DNA from: Flavisolibacter tropicus
Lineage (GTDB): Bacteria > Bacteroidota > Bacteroidia > Chitinophagales > Chitinophagaceae
DNA: 64,000 nt
Assembly: GCF_001644645.1 (NCBI RefSeq)
Contig: NZ_CP011390.1
Span: forward strand, 1,860,001-1,924,000
Direction: 5' to 3'
Shown piece after piece: positions 8,381 through 17,723 of this stretch. The translations under genes were made by a program, and so were the position numbers. The first letter of the stretch is position 1. Every line of letters begins with the position of its first letter. The notes beneath the pieces were generated by a model, which was given only the letters and a program-made list of their open reading frames with translations, ran no database searches and had not been told where the DNA came from.

Positions 8381-8407
8381 GCCTTGGTGTCATCCAAGGC
8401 TTTTTTA
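8381..8407 (+). terminator. Terminator of the RRM gene
   Basis: GCCTTGG (8381-8387) / CCAAGGC (8394-8400) followed by TTTTTTATTT. Confidence 0.9.
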
Positions 8408-8504
8408 TTTATAGGTAACAAAGAAGTTCACCTGACATTGCTTGGAGTGCCAAAATACCCACAGCCGAACATTCACTTAGCATTTGGTCTTTCATCAACA
8501 CTCT

Positions 8505-8656
8505 TACGCCGTTGTTGGTGTTTCCCATAGCCCTTGTGCTGTGGATGCACCAACAACTGAAAGGAGTAGATGTTTACTGGTATAAGTTGTTTAACTTCAA
8601 CCATGTTAGTGGTGGGCTAATTACATAGCCTTTAACTTAACACCGATTAAGTTGTA
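8505..8656 (+). repeat. Family A four-arm repeat, copy 3
   Basis: 152 bp, left end TACGCCGTTGTTGGTGTT identical to the 4253 copy, right end eroded (AACACCGATTAAGTTGTA). Inner arms conserved. It ends 15 bases before the TTG start of the next gene. Confidence 0.8.
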
Positions 8657-8671
8657 GAAAATTTAAGTCTT

Positions 8672-9325
8672 TTGAACAAACAAGCATATTGGATTGGCGC
8701 CTCTTTAATAGTAATCGCTTTCATATTTGCTGTTATAAGCTACTACCTCCTAATCTTTTGTATTCCGTTATTTGTAATTGGGTTAATCGTTGTTTCTTTT
8801 GCTCGGGTTACCATTAAACGGTGGATTCTAACTTGCGTTCTCCCTGTGGCGCTTTGGCTTCCCTGTAGCTATATGTTTTTGTATGCCTATGGGTGGAACC
8901 CCAAGGAGGTGTATTTGATTCCTGATGGATATACCGGCCCTATTTCCATAGTCTACGAGGAGAAATGCGGTACTACTCCTTTAAAAGAGAACGGCTTTAA
9001 AACATTTCGAGTTCCAGACAATGGTATTTTGATTGTCAACTTGCCTCGGAAAAACGGCTTCATAAATCACGAATACTATTACCTAAAGAAAGATGGAACA
9101 AAAACAAAACTGGCGGAAGCGAACTACTATGACACGTCTCTTCGACAAGTACCTAGTGTTTCATTTACAGGATCGGGTATGATTGGAAGCATCAGCGGAG
9201 GCGAAATTCAGTACTCAGAGCTCTGGGTATTTGGACATAAAAGGGTTGGTCGTTCTGAAAATGAAAGTAAAGTTGATTCAACGTTACTGGCCGAGGTCGA
9301 AAAGTGTAGGCGCTCCTCCCAATAG
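8672..9325 (+). CDS. Membrane protein with DUF6843-like periplasmic domain
   Basis: A 217-residue protein starting at a TTG (MNKQAYWIG); no better start is near. Three hydrophobic segments occupy residues 5-30, 31-48 and 52-75. The C-terminal extracytoplasmic part begins YLIPDGYTGPISIVYEEKCG, the kind of IPxGYxG opening seen in DUF6843-type domains of Bacteroidota (recognised by eye, not searched), and continues through beta-rich sequence to residue 190. Function unknown. Flanked by a family A fold on the 5' side and a family C fold on the 3' side; codon use is not visibly different from neighbours. Confidence 0.7.
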   Translation: MNKQAYWIGASLIVIAFIFAVISYYLLIFCIPLFVIGLIVVSFARVTIKRWILTCVLPVALWLPCSYMFLYAYGWNPKEVYLIPDGYTGPISIVYEEKCGTTPLKENGFKTFRVPDNGILIVNLPRKNGFINHEYYYLKKDGTKTKLAEANYYDTSLRQVPSVSFTGSGMIGSISGGEIQYSELWVFGHKRVGRSENESKVDSTLLAEVEKCRRSSQ

Positions 9326-9327
9326 GA

Positions 9328-9480
9328 CTGCAGCAAACAGAGTGTAACTGCAATAGCAACGAAAGCACAAGGATTGAACATCGGCAACTCTATTCTACAT
9401 TAGTATAAACTTGAGGCCACAGAGCACAGAGTTACAACACCGGCTGCAACATGTTTATCATTTTGAGCAATACTTAATAC
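9328..9480 (+). repeat. Family C spacer, second copy
   Basis: CTGCAGCAAACAG, ACTGCAATAG, TTGAACA and TCTATTCTACATTAG align in order with 6982-7060. The second half is diverged and lacks the CCGTTATCGG end. Confidence 0.45.
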
Positions 9481-9495
9481 AACTAGTCACCAATA

Positions 9496-9957
9496 ATGAA
9501 AAATTTAGCTGACATCCTCCTTACTACGCTAATTGCAGTATTTGTGGGAACACTGGTTTCCTTGGTGATGGTTCTGCTTTTGAGTACAGCCGACAGCGCC
9601 ATATTAGCGGCTATTTTAATCCCATTCAATATTTTTCTGCCTACACTATTAGGAGTGAGTATCTACCATTCCCTAAAGACGTCGAAATTGAAATTACAGC
9701 AGTATGGAGTCTTTCAGCAAGGTTTTCGTCTGTCGATTGTTTTTGGTGCAGGTCTTTTACTATGGGCAGTTTTGGAAGTTCTCATAGGTTCTGGAATTCA
9801 AGCAGGAATGCTGAGCAAAATGAAACGCACCTTTGTTTCTCAGTTTCTGGGATTTGTACCGGTAGCTATTGCGATAGCTTTTGCAATTCCTATAATTGAT
9901 AAGAAACTTAATACCAATAAAACTGCGGCAAAAAGGGATGTAGCGGATAGGCTTTGA
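9496..9957 (+). CDS. Small four-helix membrane protein, unknown
   Basis: A 153-residue protein with four predicted membrane segments (about 7-30, 34-55, 76-98 and 118-136) and a charged C-terminal tail (KLNTNKTAAKRDVADRL). Overall organisation resembles DUF4199-type small membrane proteins of Bacteroidota, but no diagnostic motif is seen, so it is left as hypothetical. It follows a family C spacer. No partner gene suggests a role. Confidence 0.65.
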   Translation: MKNLADILLTTLIAVFVGTLVSLVMVLLLSTADSAILAAILIPFNIFLPTLLGVSIYHSLKTSKLKLQQYGVFQQGFRLSIVFGAGLLLWAVLEVLIGSGIQAGMLSKMKRTFVSQFLGFVPVAIAIAFAIPIIDKKLNTNKTAAKRDVADRL

Positions 9958-10136
9958 TGACACAGCGCTTAACACAATGTTCCGAAAACTATGGCTTGCC
10001 ATCAAGGAATCAGTACACTATCTTTAATTAATGCCAATAGAGGAATAGAGCAGCAGAAACACCTACGCCCACTGTTCCATTAGGCTAAATGTAGAAGACG
10101 CTTCATCTAATCATTTATAACGCCCTTACTAATAAA

Positions 10137-11633
10137 ATGAAAAAAGCTATTTTATTCTTTTCACTTTTTACAATAACCTCCTCATTAGTTGCGCAGAGCA
10201 ATAACCCTCCCGGTTTGAGTTTGATACGCAGCGAAGATTTGAAAAAGGATCTATACAGGTTCGCCAGTGCACATTTTAAAGGACGTTCCGCTGGCACCAT
10301 CGATGAACTGAATGCTTCTGCCTGGTTGGTTGAACAATTCAGAGCTATTGGGCTAAAGCCTGCAGGTGATAACGGAACTTATCTTCAGTTCTTTTCGCTT
10401 GTGCGCAAACAGCTGGCAAACAATTCAACAATAGAGATCAATGGTACGCCTTTGCAGTTATGGAAAGATGTTGCTGTTTCGCAGTTGGCAAATACTAACC
10501 TGAAAGCCCCCATTGTTTATTTGGGCAATGCCGCAGACATAGATACCAATACGGTGGATGTAAAGGATAAAGTAATAGCCATTGAAGCCAGTACAAAAGG
10601 CATTAATTTAAATGTCTCTTTACCTACATGGAGGTACAACCGGTATATTTTTGCCCGGTATGGTATGCCTTTATTAAAAAGAGGCGCTAAGGCTATCCTA
10701 TTTATTGCTGATGAACAAGCTGAAGCAGCTTGGGCTGATGCTACAGAAAACTTTAAAAGAGGCATTTATGATCTTCATGAAGAAGCTAACCCAAATGCAT
10801 CAGCCAGAAGTGCGCAATCTGCAACTGCCACGGCACCGGTGATCTGGCTTCATGCCGAAGCAAAACAAAAACTGCAAAACAATACGGCATCCATTAACAT
10901 GAACCTTATTGTATCGGAATATTTATATCCTTCCGCAAATGTTGTAGGGATGGTTGAGGGAACGGATCCTAAACTAAAATCGGAGTATGTATTGTATAGC
11001 GGTCACACCGATGCTCATGGTATTAGAAACGTCATAAAAGGCGACTCCATTTATTATGGCGCTGATGATAATGGAAGTGTAGATGTGGCTATGCTGGCTA
11101 ACGCACGGGCGTTTGCTAAATACCCGTCCAAAAGATCGGTCTTGTTTGTTATCCATGGAGCTGAAGAAAGAGGCCTGTTTGGATCCCGCTATTATTCAGG
11201 ACATCCAACCGTTCCAGTTGGAAAAATTGTTGCTGTTTTGAATGGTGATATGATTGGCAGAAATAACACAGACAGTGCGGCAATTTTAGGCGTAAATCCA
11301 CCACACAGAAATTCGTCTGATTTAGTTAGTATGGCTTTGGCTGCTAATAAGGAAGGTCCAAATTTTAAACTAGATACCACATGGGACAATATAAACCATG
11401 TTGAAGGATGGTATTTCAGAAGCGATCACCTGCCCTATGCACGGCTAGGAATACCGGCTATTATGTATACTAGTCTTTTGCATCCTGATTACCACACCCC
11501 GCAGGACAATGTTGAAAGCATAAACTATCCAAAGCTGAAAAAGATGGCAGATTGGATGTACCGCACGGGCTGGAAAGTAGCCAATAAAGAAATGCGACCA
11601 GCAACCGATAAGGACTTTAAGCTGGAGCGATAA
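10137..11633 (+). CDS. Secreted M28-family zinc aminopeptidase
   Basis: A 498-residue protein with a Sec signal peptide (MKKAILFFSLFTITSSLVAQ). A PA-like insertion domain lies at about 110-200; the M28 catalytic core carries the expected two-zinc ligand set: His290 and Asp292 (GHTDAHG), Asp310/311 (GADDNGSVDVA), Glu343/344 (HGAEERGLFGS), Asp371 (NGDMIGRN) and His453 (HPDYHTPQDN). M28 enzymes remove N-terminal residues from peptides in the periplasm or outside the cell. All ligands appear intact. A second M28 protein, only distantly similar, is at 23670-25022. Single gene with a long upstream spacer. Confidence 0.93.
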   Translation: MKKAILFFSLFTITSSLVAQSNNPPGLSLIRSEDLKKDLYRFASAHFKGRSAGTIDELNASAWLVEQFRAIGLKPAGDNGTYLQFFSLVRKQLANNSTIEINGTPLQLWKDVAVSQLANTNLKAPIVYLGNAADIDTNTVDVKDKVIAIEASTKGINLNVSLPTWRYNRYIFARYGMPLLKRGAKAILFIADEQAEAAWADATENFKRGIYDLHEEANPNASARSAQSATATAPVIWLHAEAKQKLQNNTASINMNLIVSEYLYPSANVVGMVEGTDPKLKSEYVLYSGHTDAHGIRNVIKGDSIYYGADDNGSVDVAMLANARAFAKYPSKRSVLFVIHGAEERGLFGSRYYSGHPTVPVGKIVAVLNGDMIGRNNTDSAAILGVNPPHRNSSDLVSMALAANKEGPNFKLDTTWDNINHVEGWYFRSDHLPYARLGIPAIMYTSLLHPDYHTPQDNVESINYPKLKKMADWMYRTGWKVANKEMRPATDKDFKLER

Positions 11634-11782
11634 GAGAAGTACAAGCAGGGTCTCCCAACATTTCAAAGCCAGGCAGTGAAGCCCCGCTTAGACTCTTAAT
11701 GGTAGCTCGCAGGAGATTAGGTTGTTTCCACTCGTTTTTATATATCTGTAGCGCAGATTTATTCGTTAGCATCAAACTGTAA

Positions 11783-12262
11783 ATGCAAAAGATTAAGAAG
11801 CTCATAGGCTGTTTGATACTTTTCGTTGCCCATAACGCTGCGAATGGGCAACGAAACATTACAGAGTCCACTATTGACAGCATAGTTGCTATAATTGACA
11901 CGTCAATACCTAAACTGGCACTAACTACAAATCCACCAAAAGAAGGCTATCTTTTGTCCAGAGCGGAATACTATATAGATTCTCAAGGGAGCTTATGTAA
12001 GGTTGTCTTTATGTATGGAAGTCATCCAGGAAGGGTTAATGGGCATCTAATCTACAGAAGTACCTATTTTTACTATAATGATGAACCTTTAAAAGCAGTA
12101 GCGACAACCATTAATTTCAAAGACACTACACTAAGGAGCACCTATTACTTTAACCAACAAGCTGCATCCATCAAAAGCAATCGTTCCAGTTCCAGCCAAA
12201 TTCAAACGGCAAAGTCTTTCTTAAGAACTTATCATTTTACAATTTCCCCAAAAGGCTACTAA
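11783..12262 (+). CDS. Secreted hypothetical protein
   Basis: A 159-residue protein with an N-terminal signal peptide (IGCLILFVAHNAANGQ) and a beta-rich mature part (SRAEYYIDSQGSLCKVVF, RSTYFYYNDEPLKAVATT) resembling small periplasmic beta-structure proteins common in this phylum. No family recognised. The 149-bp gap before it and the 169-bp gap after it hold no clear repeat. Confidence 0.6.
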   Translation: MQKIKKLIGCLILFVAHNAANGQRNITESTIDSIVAIIDTSIPKLALTTNPPKEGYLLSRAEYYIDSQGSLCKVVFMYGSHPGRVNGHLIYRSTYFYYNDEPLKAVATTINFKDTTLRSTYYFNQQAASIKSNRSSSSQIQTAKSFLRTYHFTISPKGY

Positions 12263-12431
12263 CAAGCCCTGCTCCTTTCACCCCTACAAAAGCAACACAA
12301 AGGAAAACACCTAGAAACAGGGAGATATCCCTGTAATTGTTAAAGCTATTCCGCCATTCATCATTATAAATACTACCTGTAACCGCATACTGGCTTATTT
12401 TCAGCGAGTTTTTCACACTTAATAAGCCGTT

Positions 12432-14876
12432 ATGTTGCATAGAGCCTTCTTTACCTTATTTCTTGCACTCAGTTGCCTATTCGTATTTGCACAAAATATG
12501 GGTACTGTTTCAGGTAAAGTAACCGACTCCTTACAACGACCGCTGGAAGGCGCCACCGTATTATTGGTTACCGGAGCAAAAGAGGTGACGGTGAAATCGG
12601 CCTTGTCTGATGATAAGGGAGCTTTTGTTTTAGAGAAAATAAAGTTCGGCACTTATAAATTGATCGTTAGCATGACGGGCTTCAGTAAAGAAACCGGCGT
12701 TACCGTCATACTCAATGAAGAAAAAAATACGATCAACGTAGGCACAGTAAAACTAATGAACGCTGCTACAAACCTGCAGGGCGTTACCGTAACATCGCAA
12801 CGTCCTCCGGTGGAAAGAAGAATTGATAGAACAGTTGTAAACGCTGATCAGATGGTGAGCGCTGCGGGATCAACAGCCTTGGATGTATTGGAGCGGTCTC
12901 CAGGCGTTTCTGTTGACAACAATGGCATTATCAGTTTAAAAGGGAAGAATGGTGTTACCATTTTTGTTGATGATAAATTTACGTATCTAAGCGGCGCCGA
13001 TCTTGAAAACTACTTACGTTCATTACCCGCCTCTTCGGTAGACCAGATAGAACTAATGACCAACCCGCCGGCTAAATACGATGCAGCTGGTGGCGGTGGT
13101 GTTATTAATATCCGTCTGAAAAGAACCAAGACAAAAGGGTTCAATGGCTCCCTCAATACGGCCTACACGCAAGGCAAGTATGCCAAAACAAACAATAGCG
13201 CCAACTTCAATTATCGCAGCGGCAAGTACAATCTGTTCAGTACACTGACACAGAACTACGCCACTAACTTTTCTGACCTTACTATAAATCGTCACTTCAA
13301 AAAACCAGATGGCAGCCGCTATTACGATTTCTTACAAAGCACCTATATTAAACCTTCAGGACTTGCTTTCTCTGCCAAAGTGGGTACCGACTATTACGCT
13401 AATGAAAAGACGACATTCGGCGTTGTTCTTACCGGTGTTACACGAAAAGGAGAACGCAACAATGACAACACCAGTCAAATTTTGAATACCAGTTATCAAC
13501 TCGACTCCACCATTGTTGCCCACAACACACAGGATAACTCATTCAAAAACGGCGGTATCAATTTAAATTTAAGAAAACGCATAAGAAAGAATGGGCCAGA
13601 GTTCTCTATAGATGCCGACTATATTCACTACGGAACCGGTAATGTGCAGGAGTTCAACAACTTTACTTTCCTGGCGGACAATACACTTTCACAACAGGAT
13701 CGCTTAGACGGCGACCTGCCTGCCGGCATCAATATTTATTCGTTGAAAACAGATTACACACATCCATTGAAAAAAGGTTGGAAGGTAGACGCTGGTGCAA
13801 AATCGAGCCAAACGGAAACAGATAACGTGGCTGATTATTTTTCTACAATAAACAATGTAACAAAACCTGACTACGACAAAACGAATCATTTTATCTATAA
13901 AGAAATCATTCATGCAGCCTATATCAATAGCTCTCATGAAGGTAAACGCTGGTCCATGCAGTTAGGACTGCGGGCAGAGAATACCGTATCGAACGGAAAG
14001 CAGTTAGGCAACGCGGTGAAGCCCGATTCTGCATTTAAGAGAACATACACCAGTTTATTTCCTACGGCCTATCTGAATTATAAACTGGATAGCGTTGGGA
14101 ACCACACACTCACTCTTGATTATGGTCGCCGAATTAACCGACCTTATTACCAGGATCTGAATCCTTTTATTTCGCCATTGGATAAGTTCACGTATTATGT
14201 AGGGAACCCGTACCTACAACCGGCCTATACACACAATGTACAGTTGTCATACAGTTACAAGAATAGGATAACTGTTGGATTCAGATACAGTTCTACTTTG
14301 AATAACACCAACGAGACCATTGAGATCGTAAATGGGACTTATTACAGTCGCCCGGGAAACATTGGTAAGATCACCAACATCAGTGGCTCATTAGAAGGCG
14401 ATCTGCCTTTACGGAAATGGCTAAACTTCGGTTTTTATTCAGAAGTGACGAACATCCATTCTAAAACCAATTTTTACACCGGCTTTTTAGATACACAGGG
14501 CACATTTTGGTATGTACAGCCTAACCTGCGTTTCACTTTCAAGAAAGGATGGGCCGCACAGCTCGATGGCGTATATCAAACAGGTCTTACATCAAACCAG
14601 TTCTATTTATTGGAAAGAGGACGATTGAACGCAGGCGTTTCTAAAAAGGTTTCTACAGCTTTGACCGTTCGTGCAGCGGTGAATGATATTCTATACACCA
14701 ATATCAACCGCGGCATCATTAATAATCTCGCCAATACGGAGGCTAATTGGCGTAATGCAAACGATTCACGTACGTTTTCTATTGCCATTGCCTATCGTTT
14801 CGGGAAAGCTATTGCCGATCTGAGAAAACATAGCCAAAACAGTGCACAACAGGAACAAAGCAGGGTGAAAGAATAA
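12432..14876 (+). CDS. TonB-dependent receptor, OMP_b-brl_3 type
   Basis: An 814-residue outer-membrane receptor. Signal peptide at 1-19 (LALSCLFVFAQ), a carboxypeptidase regulatory-like domain at about 22-105 (VSGKVTDSLQRPLEGATVLLV), a plug domain at about 120-220 (ALDVLERSPGVSVDNNGIISLKG, then DQIELMTNPPAKYDAAGGGGVINI) and a C-terminal barrel of the OMP_b-brl_3 type ending in FSIAIAYRFGKA plus a short charged tail. No SusD partner lies next to it, so this is not a Sus-type polysaccharide locus; the substrate cannot be deduced. A TonB C-terminal domain protein follows after a family A repeat. Confidence 0.93.
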   Translation: MLHRAFFTLFLALSCLFVFAQNMGTVSGKVTDSLQRPLEGATVLLVTGAKEVTVKSALSDDKGAFVLEKIKFGTYKLIVSMTGFSKETGVTVILNEEKNTINVGTVKLMNAATNLQGVTVTSQRPPVERRIDRTVVNADQMVSAAGSTALDVLERSPGVSVDNNGIISLKGKNGVTIFVDDKFTYLSGADLENYLRSLPASSVDQIELMTNPPAKYDAAGGGGVINIRLKRTKTKGFNGSLNTAYTQGKYAKTNNSANFNYRSGKYNLFSTLTQNYATNFSDLTINRHFKKPDGSRYYDFLQSTYIKPSGLAFSAKVGTDYYANEKTTFGVVLTGVTRKGERNNDNTSQILNTSYQLDSTIVAHNTQDNSFKNGGINLNLRKRIRKNGPEFSIDADYIHYGTGNVQEFNNFTFLADNTLSQQDRLDGDLPAGINIYSLKTDYTHPLKKGWKVDAGAKSSQTETDNVADYFSTINNVTKPDYDKTNHFIYKEIIHAAYINSSHEGKRWSMQLGLRAENTVSNGKQLGNAVKPDSAFKRTYTSLFPTAYLNYKLDSVGNHTLTLDYGRRINRPYYQDLNPFISPLDKFTYYVGNPYLQPAYTHNVQLSYSYKNRITVGFRYSSTLNNTNETIEIVNGTYYSRPGNIGKITNISGSLEGDLPLRKWLNFGFYSEVTNIHSKTNFYTGFLDTQGTFWYVQPNLRFTFKKGWAAQLDGVYQTGLTSNQFYLLERGRLNAGVSKKVSTALTVRAAVNDILYTNINRGIINNLANTEANWRNANDSRTFSIAIAYRFGKAIADLRKHSQNSAQQEQSRVKE

Positions 14877-14888
14877 TGAGCAAGGAAG

Positions 14889-14990
14889 GGAATATTGAAC
14901 AAGGAACAAGGAATGATGAATAATGAATGAGGGAATGTTCGATGCTCAATATGCAATACTCAATGCTCAAAGAACAAGGTGCAAGGAGAA
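14889..14990 (+). repeat. Low-complexity intergenic repeat
   Basis: GGAATATTGAACAAGGAACA (start of a 25-base match, 14889-14913) recurs in inverted orientation at 22191-22215, and the following TGCTCAATA/ATGCTCAA words also recur near 22060-22095. Non-coding; directly follows the receptor stop codon. Confidence 0.65.
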
Positions 14991-15006
14991 AAGACTGCTA
15001 TCATTT

Positions 15007-15155
15007 TACGCCGTTGTTGTTTCTCTTAGCCCTTGTGCTGCGGCTGCTCCAACAACTGAAAGGAGAAGATACATCCTGCTATAGGCTGTTTACTTCCACT
15101 AGTGTTGTTGGTGGGCTGGTCACATGGCCATAGCCACAACACTAACGGCGGCGTT
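15007..15155 (+). repeat. Family A four-arm repeat, copy 4
   Basis: About 149 bp. Left end TACGCCGTTGTTG, right end CACTAACGGCGGCGTTA; inner CCAACAACTGAAAGGAG, GTGTTGTTGGTGGGCT conserved. Same orientation as all others. Confidence 0.75.
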
Positions 15156-15250
15156 AAAAGAGACCAACAAAAGCCACAACAAAAGTGTTTCATATTCAGA
15201 CATATTGCCTCTCTTATGGAATGCTCTATTCCTTTGCATCTCAAATAAGC

Positions 15251-15667
15251 ATGATACAGTTTTCTAAGTCTCTTATTCTTGGCTTCTTATTGTTTACTTC
15301 TTTTGAGGCTTTTAGTCAAAGAACAGGACAAGACTCTACTATTGGTTGCACTTTTCTTGATGATGTTCACGCTAGCTTCCCGGGCAGTATTGAAACCTGG
15401 AATAAATACTTATTAAGAAAGTTGAATCCGGCTATTGCCAAGCAAAATGGAGCACCAGTAGGAATATATACTGTATATGTTCATTTTAAAATAACCAAAG
15501 TTGGTAGTATTGATAGTGTAAGGGCTACCACAAATCATGGCTACGGAATGGAAGAAGAAGCGGTGCGAGTGATACAGCATGCACCCAAATGGTCTCCGGC
15601 CATAAAGAATGCCATAAATGTACCGGAATGGAAGCAACACGCTATTACATTCACCGTATCCAAATAG
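15251..15667 (+). CDS. TonB C-terminal domain protein
   Basis: A 138-residue protein from the ATG at 15251, chosen because it begins a clean signal sequence (MIQFSKSLILGFLLFTSFEAFSQ); the frame is open back to a GTG at 15185 without a sensible leader. The remainder is a TonB_C-type domain (PVGIYTVYVHFKITKVGSID, then EEAVRVIQHAPKWSPAIKN), which in full-length TonB binds the TonB box of outer-membrane receptors. Here there is no Pro-rich linker and the hydrophobic segment looks cleavable, so it is probably a periplasmic stand-alone TonB_C protein, not a complete energy transducer. Confidence 0.8.
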   Translation: MIQFSKSLILGFLLFTSFEAFSQRTGQDSTIGCTFLDDVHASFPGSIETWNKYLLRKLNPAIAKQNGAPVGIYTVYVHFKITKVGSIDSVRATTNHGYGMEEEAVRVIQHAPKWSPAIKNAINVPEWKQHAITFTVSK

Positions 15668-15741
15668 ATAACCGAAATAGGAAACAGTTAGCATAGTATG
15701 TACTTACAGGTAAAGTAAGCCATCTGCAAACACCTAGCCTC

Positions 15742-16665
15742 CTACCCTTCTGCTTTTTGTATAATCAACCCAACAGAAGTAACAACATACTCATTCAACT
15801 GAAGCTTCAAGTGTATTTCTTGTTTGTGCGGCAAGTAGTCAACTGCATAATCTTCGGGCATAGCGCCCATGGAAAAGTCAAACGGTTCAACAAAATGGCC
15901 ATCACTTCTCAGCTCATTAGCCAGTTGCTCCAAGTCTTTCCTTCTAAAGATCACTGTATTATCATTATCAAGAGTCAATTCTTCAGATGATATATTGTAC
16001 TCCGTTGTATGCACGGCCCATCCACCCGGCTTTAGTGTTTTTAATTGGTTCTTTAAAAAGGTTAGTCCTTTTTCAATAGAACCCAAATGCTCAAACGAAC
16101 AACTGGACCAGTTAAAGTCAAAGTCTTTCAGATCACCCGGTATATCATTCATATCTACAGCCCTGTATTGCACATGTTGGCGCAGTGTTTCATCACTACA
16201 CAAACCACGCTTATTCAATGATTCAATACCAAAGCATAATTGATCTGCAACGGTCCATCCTTTTTCAATACCCACTTCTGGGAAAATATCGGTGGCCAGT
16301 ATATCACAACCATAGTTAGCAAATACAGAAGGCAACGGTTCTGTTCCTACCGCGAATACCAAACCTTTTTTACCGCCAGCAATACAGCCCCTTTCCCATA
16401 GCGCCTGCATCACATACGCGAACTCCCACTGCTTTCGATGAAATCGTGCCGGCTCCTTTATCTCCCTTACCCATCGATTATACCAGTCCGTATGCCAGTC
16501 CTGAGCTTTGCAAAGTTCTGAAATGCGCCAACCCCGGTTATATATAAGAGGCGAAGGCGGAACCCACTCCGGCTCCGGCGCTGTCACAGCCCGTTCATCT
16601 ACCGTATGCTGTTGTTCTTGCTTATTGGAACGAAACCAGTTCTTTACCGTATTGGGAATGCTCAT
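15742..16665 (-). CDS. SAM-dependent methyltransferase-like protein
   Basis: A 307-residue cytoplasmic protein with a Rossmann-type class I methyltransferase core: glycine motif region KKGLVFAVGTEPLPSVFANYGCDILATD at about 100-127, an acidic strand YRAVDMNDIPGDL, and the motif IV/post region FNWSSCSFEHLGSIEKGLTFL with LKPGGWAVHTTEY. The SAM-binding glycine motif is VGTEPL, less glycine-rich than usual. Its start overlaps the stop of the upstream glycosyltransferase by 4 bases, so the two are co-translated; a role in modifying a surface glycan is inferred from that neighbour. Confidence 0.8.
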   Translation of the reverse strand: MSIPNTVKNWFRSNKQEQQHTVDERAVTAPEPEWVPPSPLIYNRGWRISELCKAQDWHTDWYNRWVREIKEPARFHRKQWEFAYVMQALWERGCIAGGKKGLVFAVGTEPLPSVFANYGCDILATDIFPEVGIEKGWTVADQLCFGIESLNKRGLCSDETLRQHVQYRAVDMNDIPGDLKDFDFNWSSCSFEHLGSIEKGLTFLKNQLKTLKPGGWAVHTTEYNISSEELTLDNDNTVIFRRKDLEQLANELRSDGHFVEPFDFSMGAMPEDYAVDYLPHKQEIHLKLQLNEYVVTSVGLIIQKAEG

Positions 16666-17723
16666 AACAATGATTTATAAACCTTAAAATACTCCTGTGC
16701 ACTACGCTTCCAATCAAACAACTTACCACGCTCCCGGATCCGGTCTGCAAGCCCGTTCTGACTGTAGGTATGTAGTCCATCCATCAATACCTGCTGCATG
16801 TGGGCAGGCTCAAAGCTTTTAAAGTAAAAGGCCACATCGCCACCAACCTCTGGCAGTGATGTAAGGTTTGAAAGGAAAATCGGTTTACCAAACTCCATAG
16901 CTTCTACTACGGGCAAACCAAAACCTTCGGCCAAAGAAGGATGCACATATGCTTTGCAGTTCTTCATGTACCATGCCTTTTCACTTTCGGAAATGGGGCC
17001 CAGTATATGCAAGCGTTCCTCTACTTTTCTACCTTTTGCCTGCTTATGCATAAAGCTTACATAGTCGGGCTCATCCAGGCGTCCGGCTACCACCAGTTCC
17101 AGGTCAGCATCGTGTTCCAGCAGCGCCAGCAGTGTATGAAAGTTCTTTTTCTGATTCACATATCCAATACCGAATAAGAATGGACGTTTGGGTTGATAAG
17201 AATTGATGCCTAACACTGGTTTCTCTACATGGCGACTACCATTATGGATGACATAAACCGGCTTATTGCCCACCTCGCAGTTTTTAAGTACATCATTCTT
17301 ACAAAACTCCGACACACATACTATTACGTTGCTGCGCTTTATTAACTGCTGAGTACGTGCTATACTTTCTCTTTGTTCTCTTATTGGTTTGCCTTCGTGC
17401 AACGCGTTCAGGTCATGGATGGTTAAAACCACCTGTACAGATTTGTTTCTATAGGGAACAATTCTACCTGTTTGAAAGGGCGCATGCCAAACACGGCAGT
17501 TCCAAATAAAGGGCTTGAAAAAACGGTGACGCTTATGTTCAATAATTACTTTGTTACCAGGTCCAAAAGCGGCTTTGTCTTTCCGATGTACATAAAACTC
17601 CAATTTCGGCAACCCATGCTCTTCCAGTAACGGATTGACATGCAAGCCCAAATTCAAACAATAATGATACAGCCCTGAGTTGGGATACTTCATCAGGTCG
17701 CAATCCAATATAATTTGGCCCAT
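16662..17723 (-). CDS. GT4-type glycosyltransferase, group 1
   Basis: A 353-residue GT-B glycosyltransferase. Conserved features are the acceptor-domain strand VVLTIHDLNALHEG, the linker IHNGSRHVEKP, the nucleotide-sugar domain opening FLFGIGYVNQKKNFHTLLALL and the EX7E motif in SLAEGFGLPVVEAMEFGKP. No signal peptide, so cytoplasmic transfer of a sugar to a lipid-linked or surface-glycan acceptor is likely. It is first in a two-gene minus-strand operon with the methyltransferase, and is divergent from a close paralog at 18001 (MGQIILDCDLMKYPNSGLYH against MNRIVFDCERMKYPNTGLYS), pointing to local duplication and inversion. Confidence 0.92.
   Translation of the reverse strand: MGQIILDCDLMKYPNSGLYHYCLNLGLHVNPLLEEHGLPKLEFYVHRKDKAAFGPGNKVIIEHKRHRFFKPFIWNCRVWHAPFQTGRIVPYRNKSVQVVLTIHDLNALHEGKPIREQRESIARTQQLIKRSNVIVCVSEFCKNDVLKNCEVGNKPVYVIHNGSRHVEKPVLGINSYQPKRPFLFGIGYVNQKKNFHTLLALLEHDADLELVVAGRLDEPDYVSFMHKQAKGRKVEERLHILGPISESEKAWYMKNCKAYVHPSLAEGFGLPVVEAMEFGKPIFLSNLTSLPEVGGDVAFYFKSFEPAHMQQVLMDGLHTYSQNGLADRIRERGKLFDWKRSAQEYFKVYKSLL

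Noticed and set aside
14927..15133. 68-codon open frame
   Set aside because: Lies wholly in low-complexity and family A repeat DNA.
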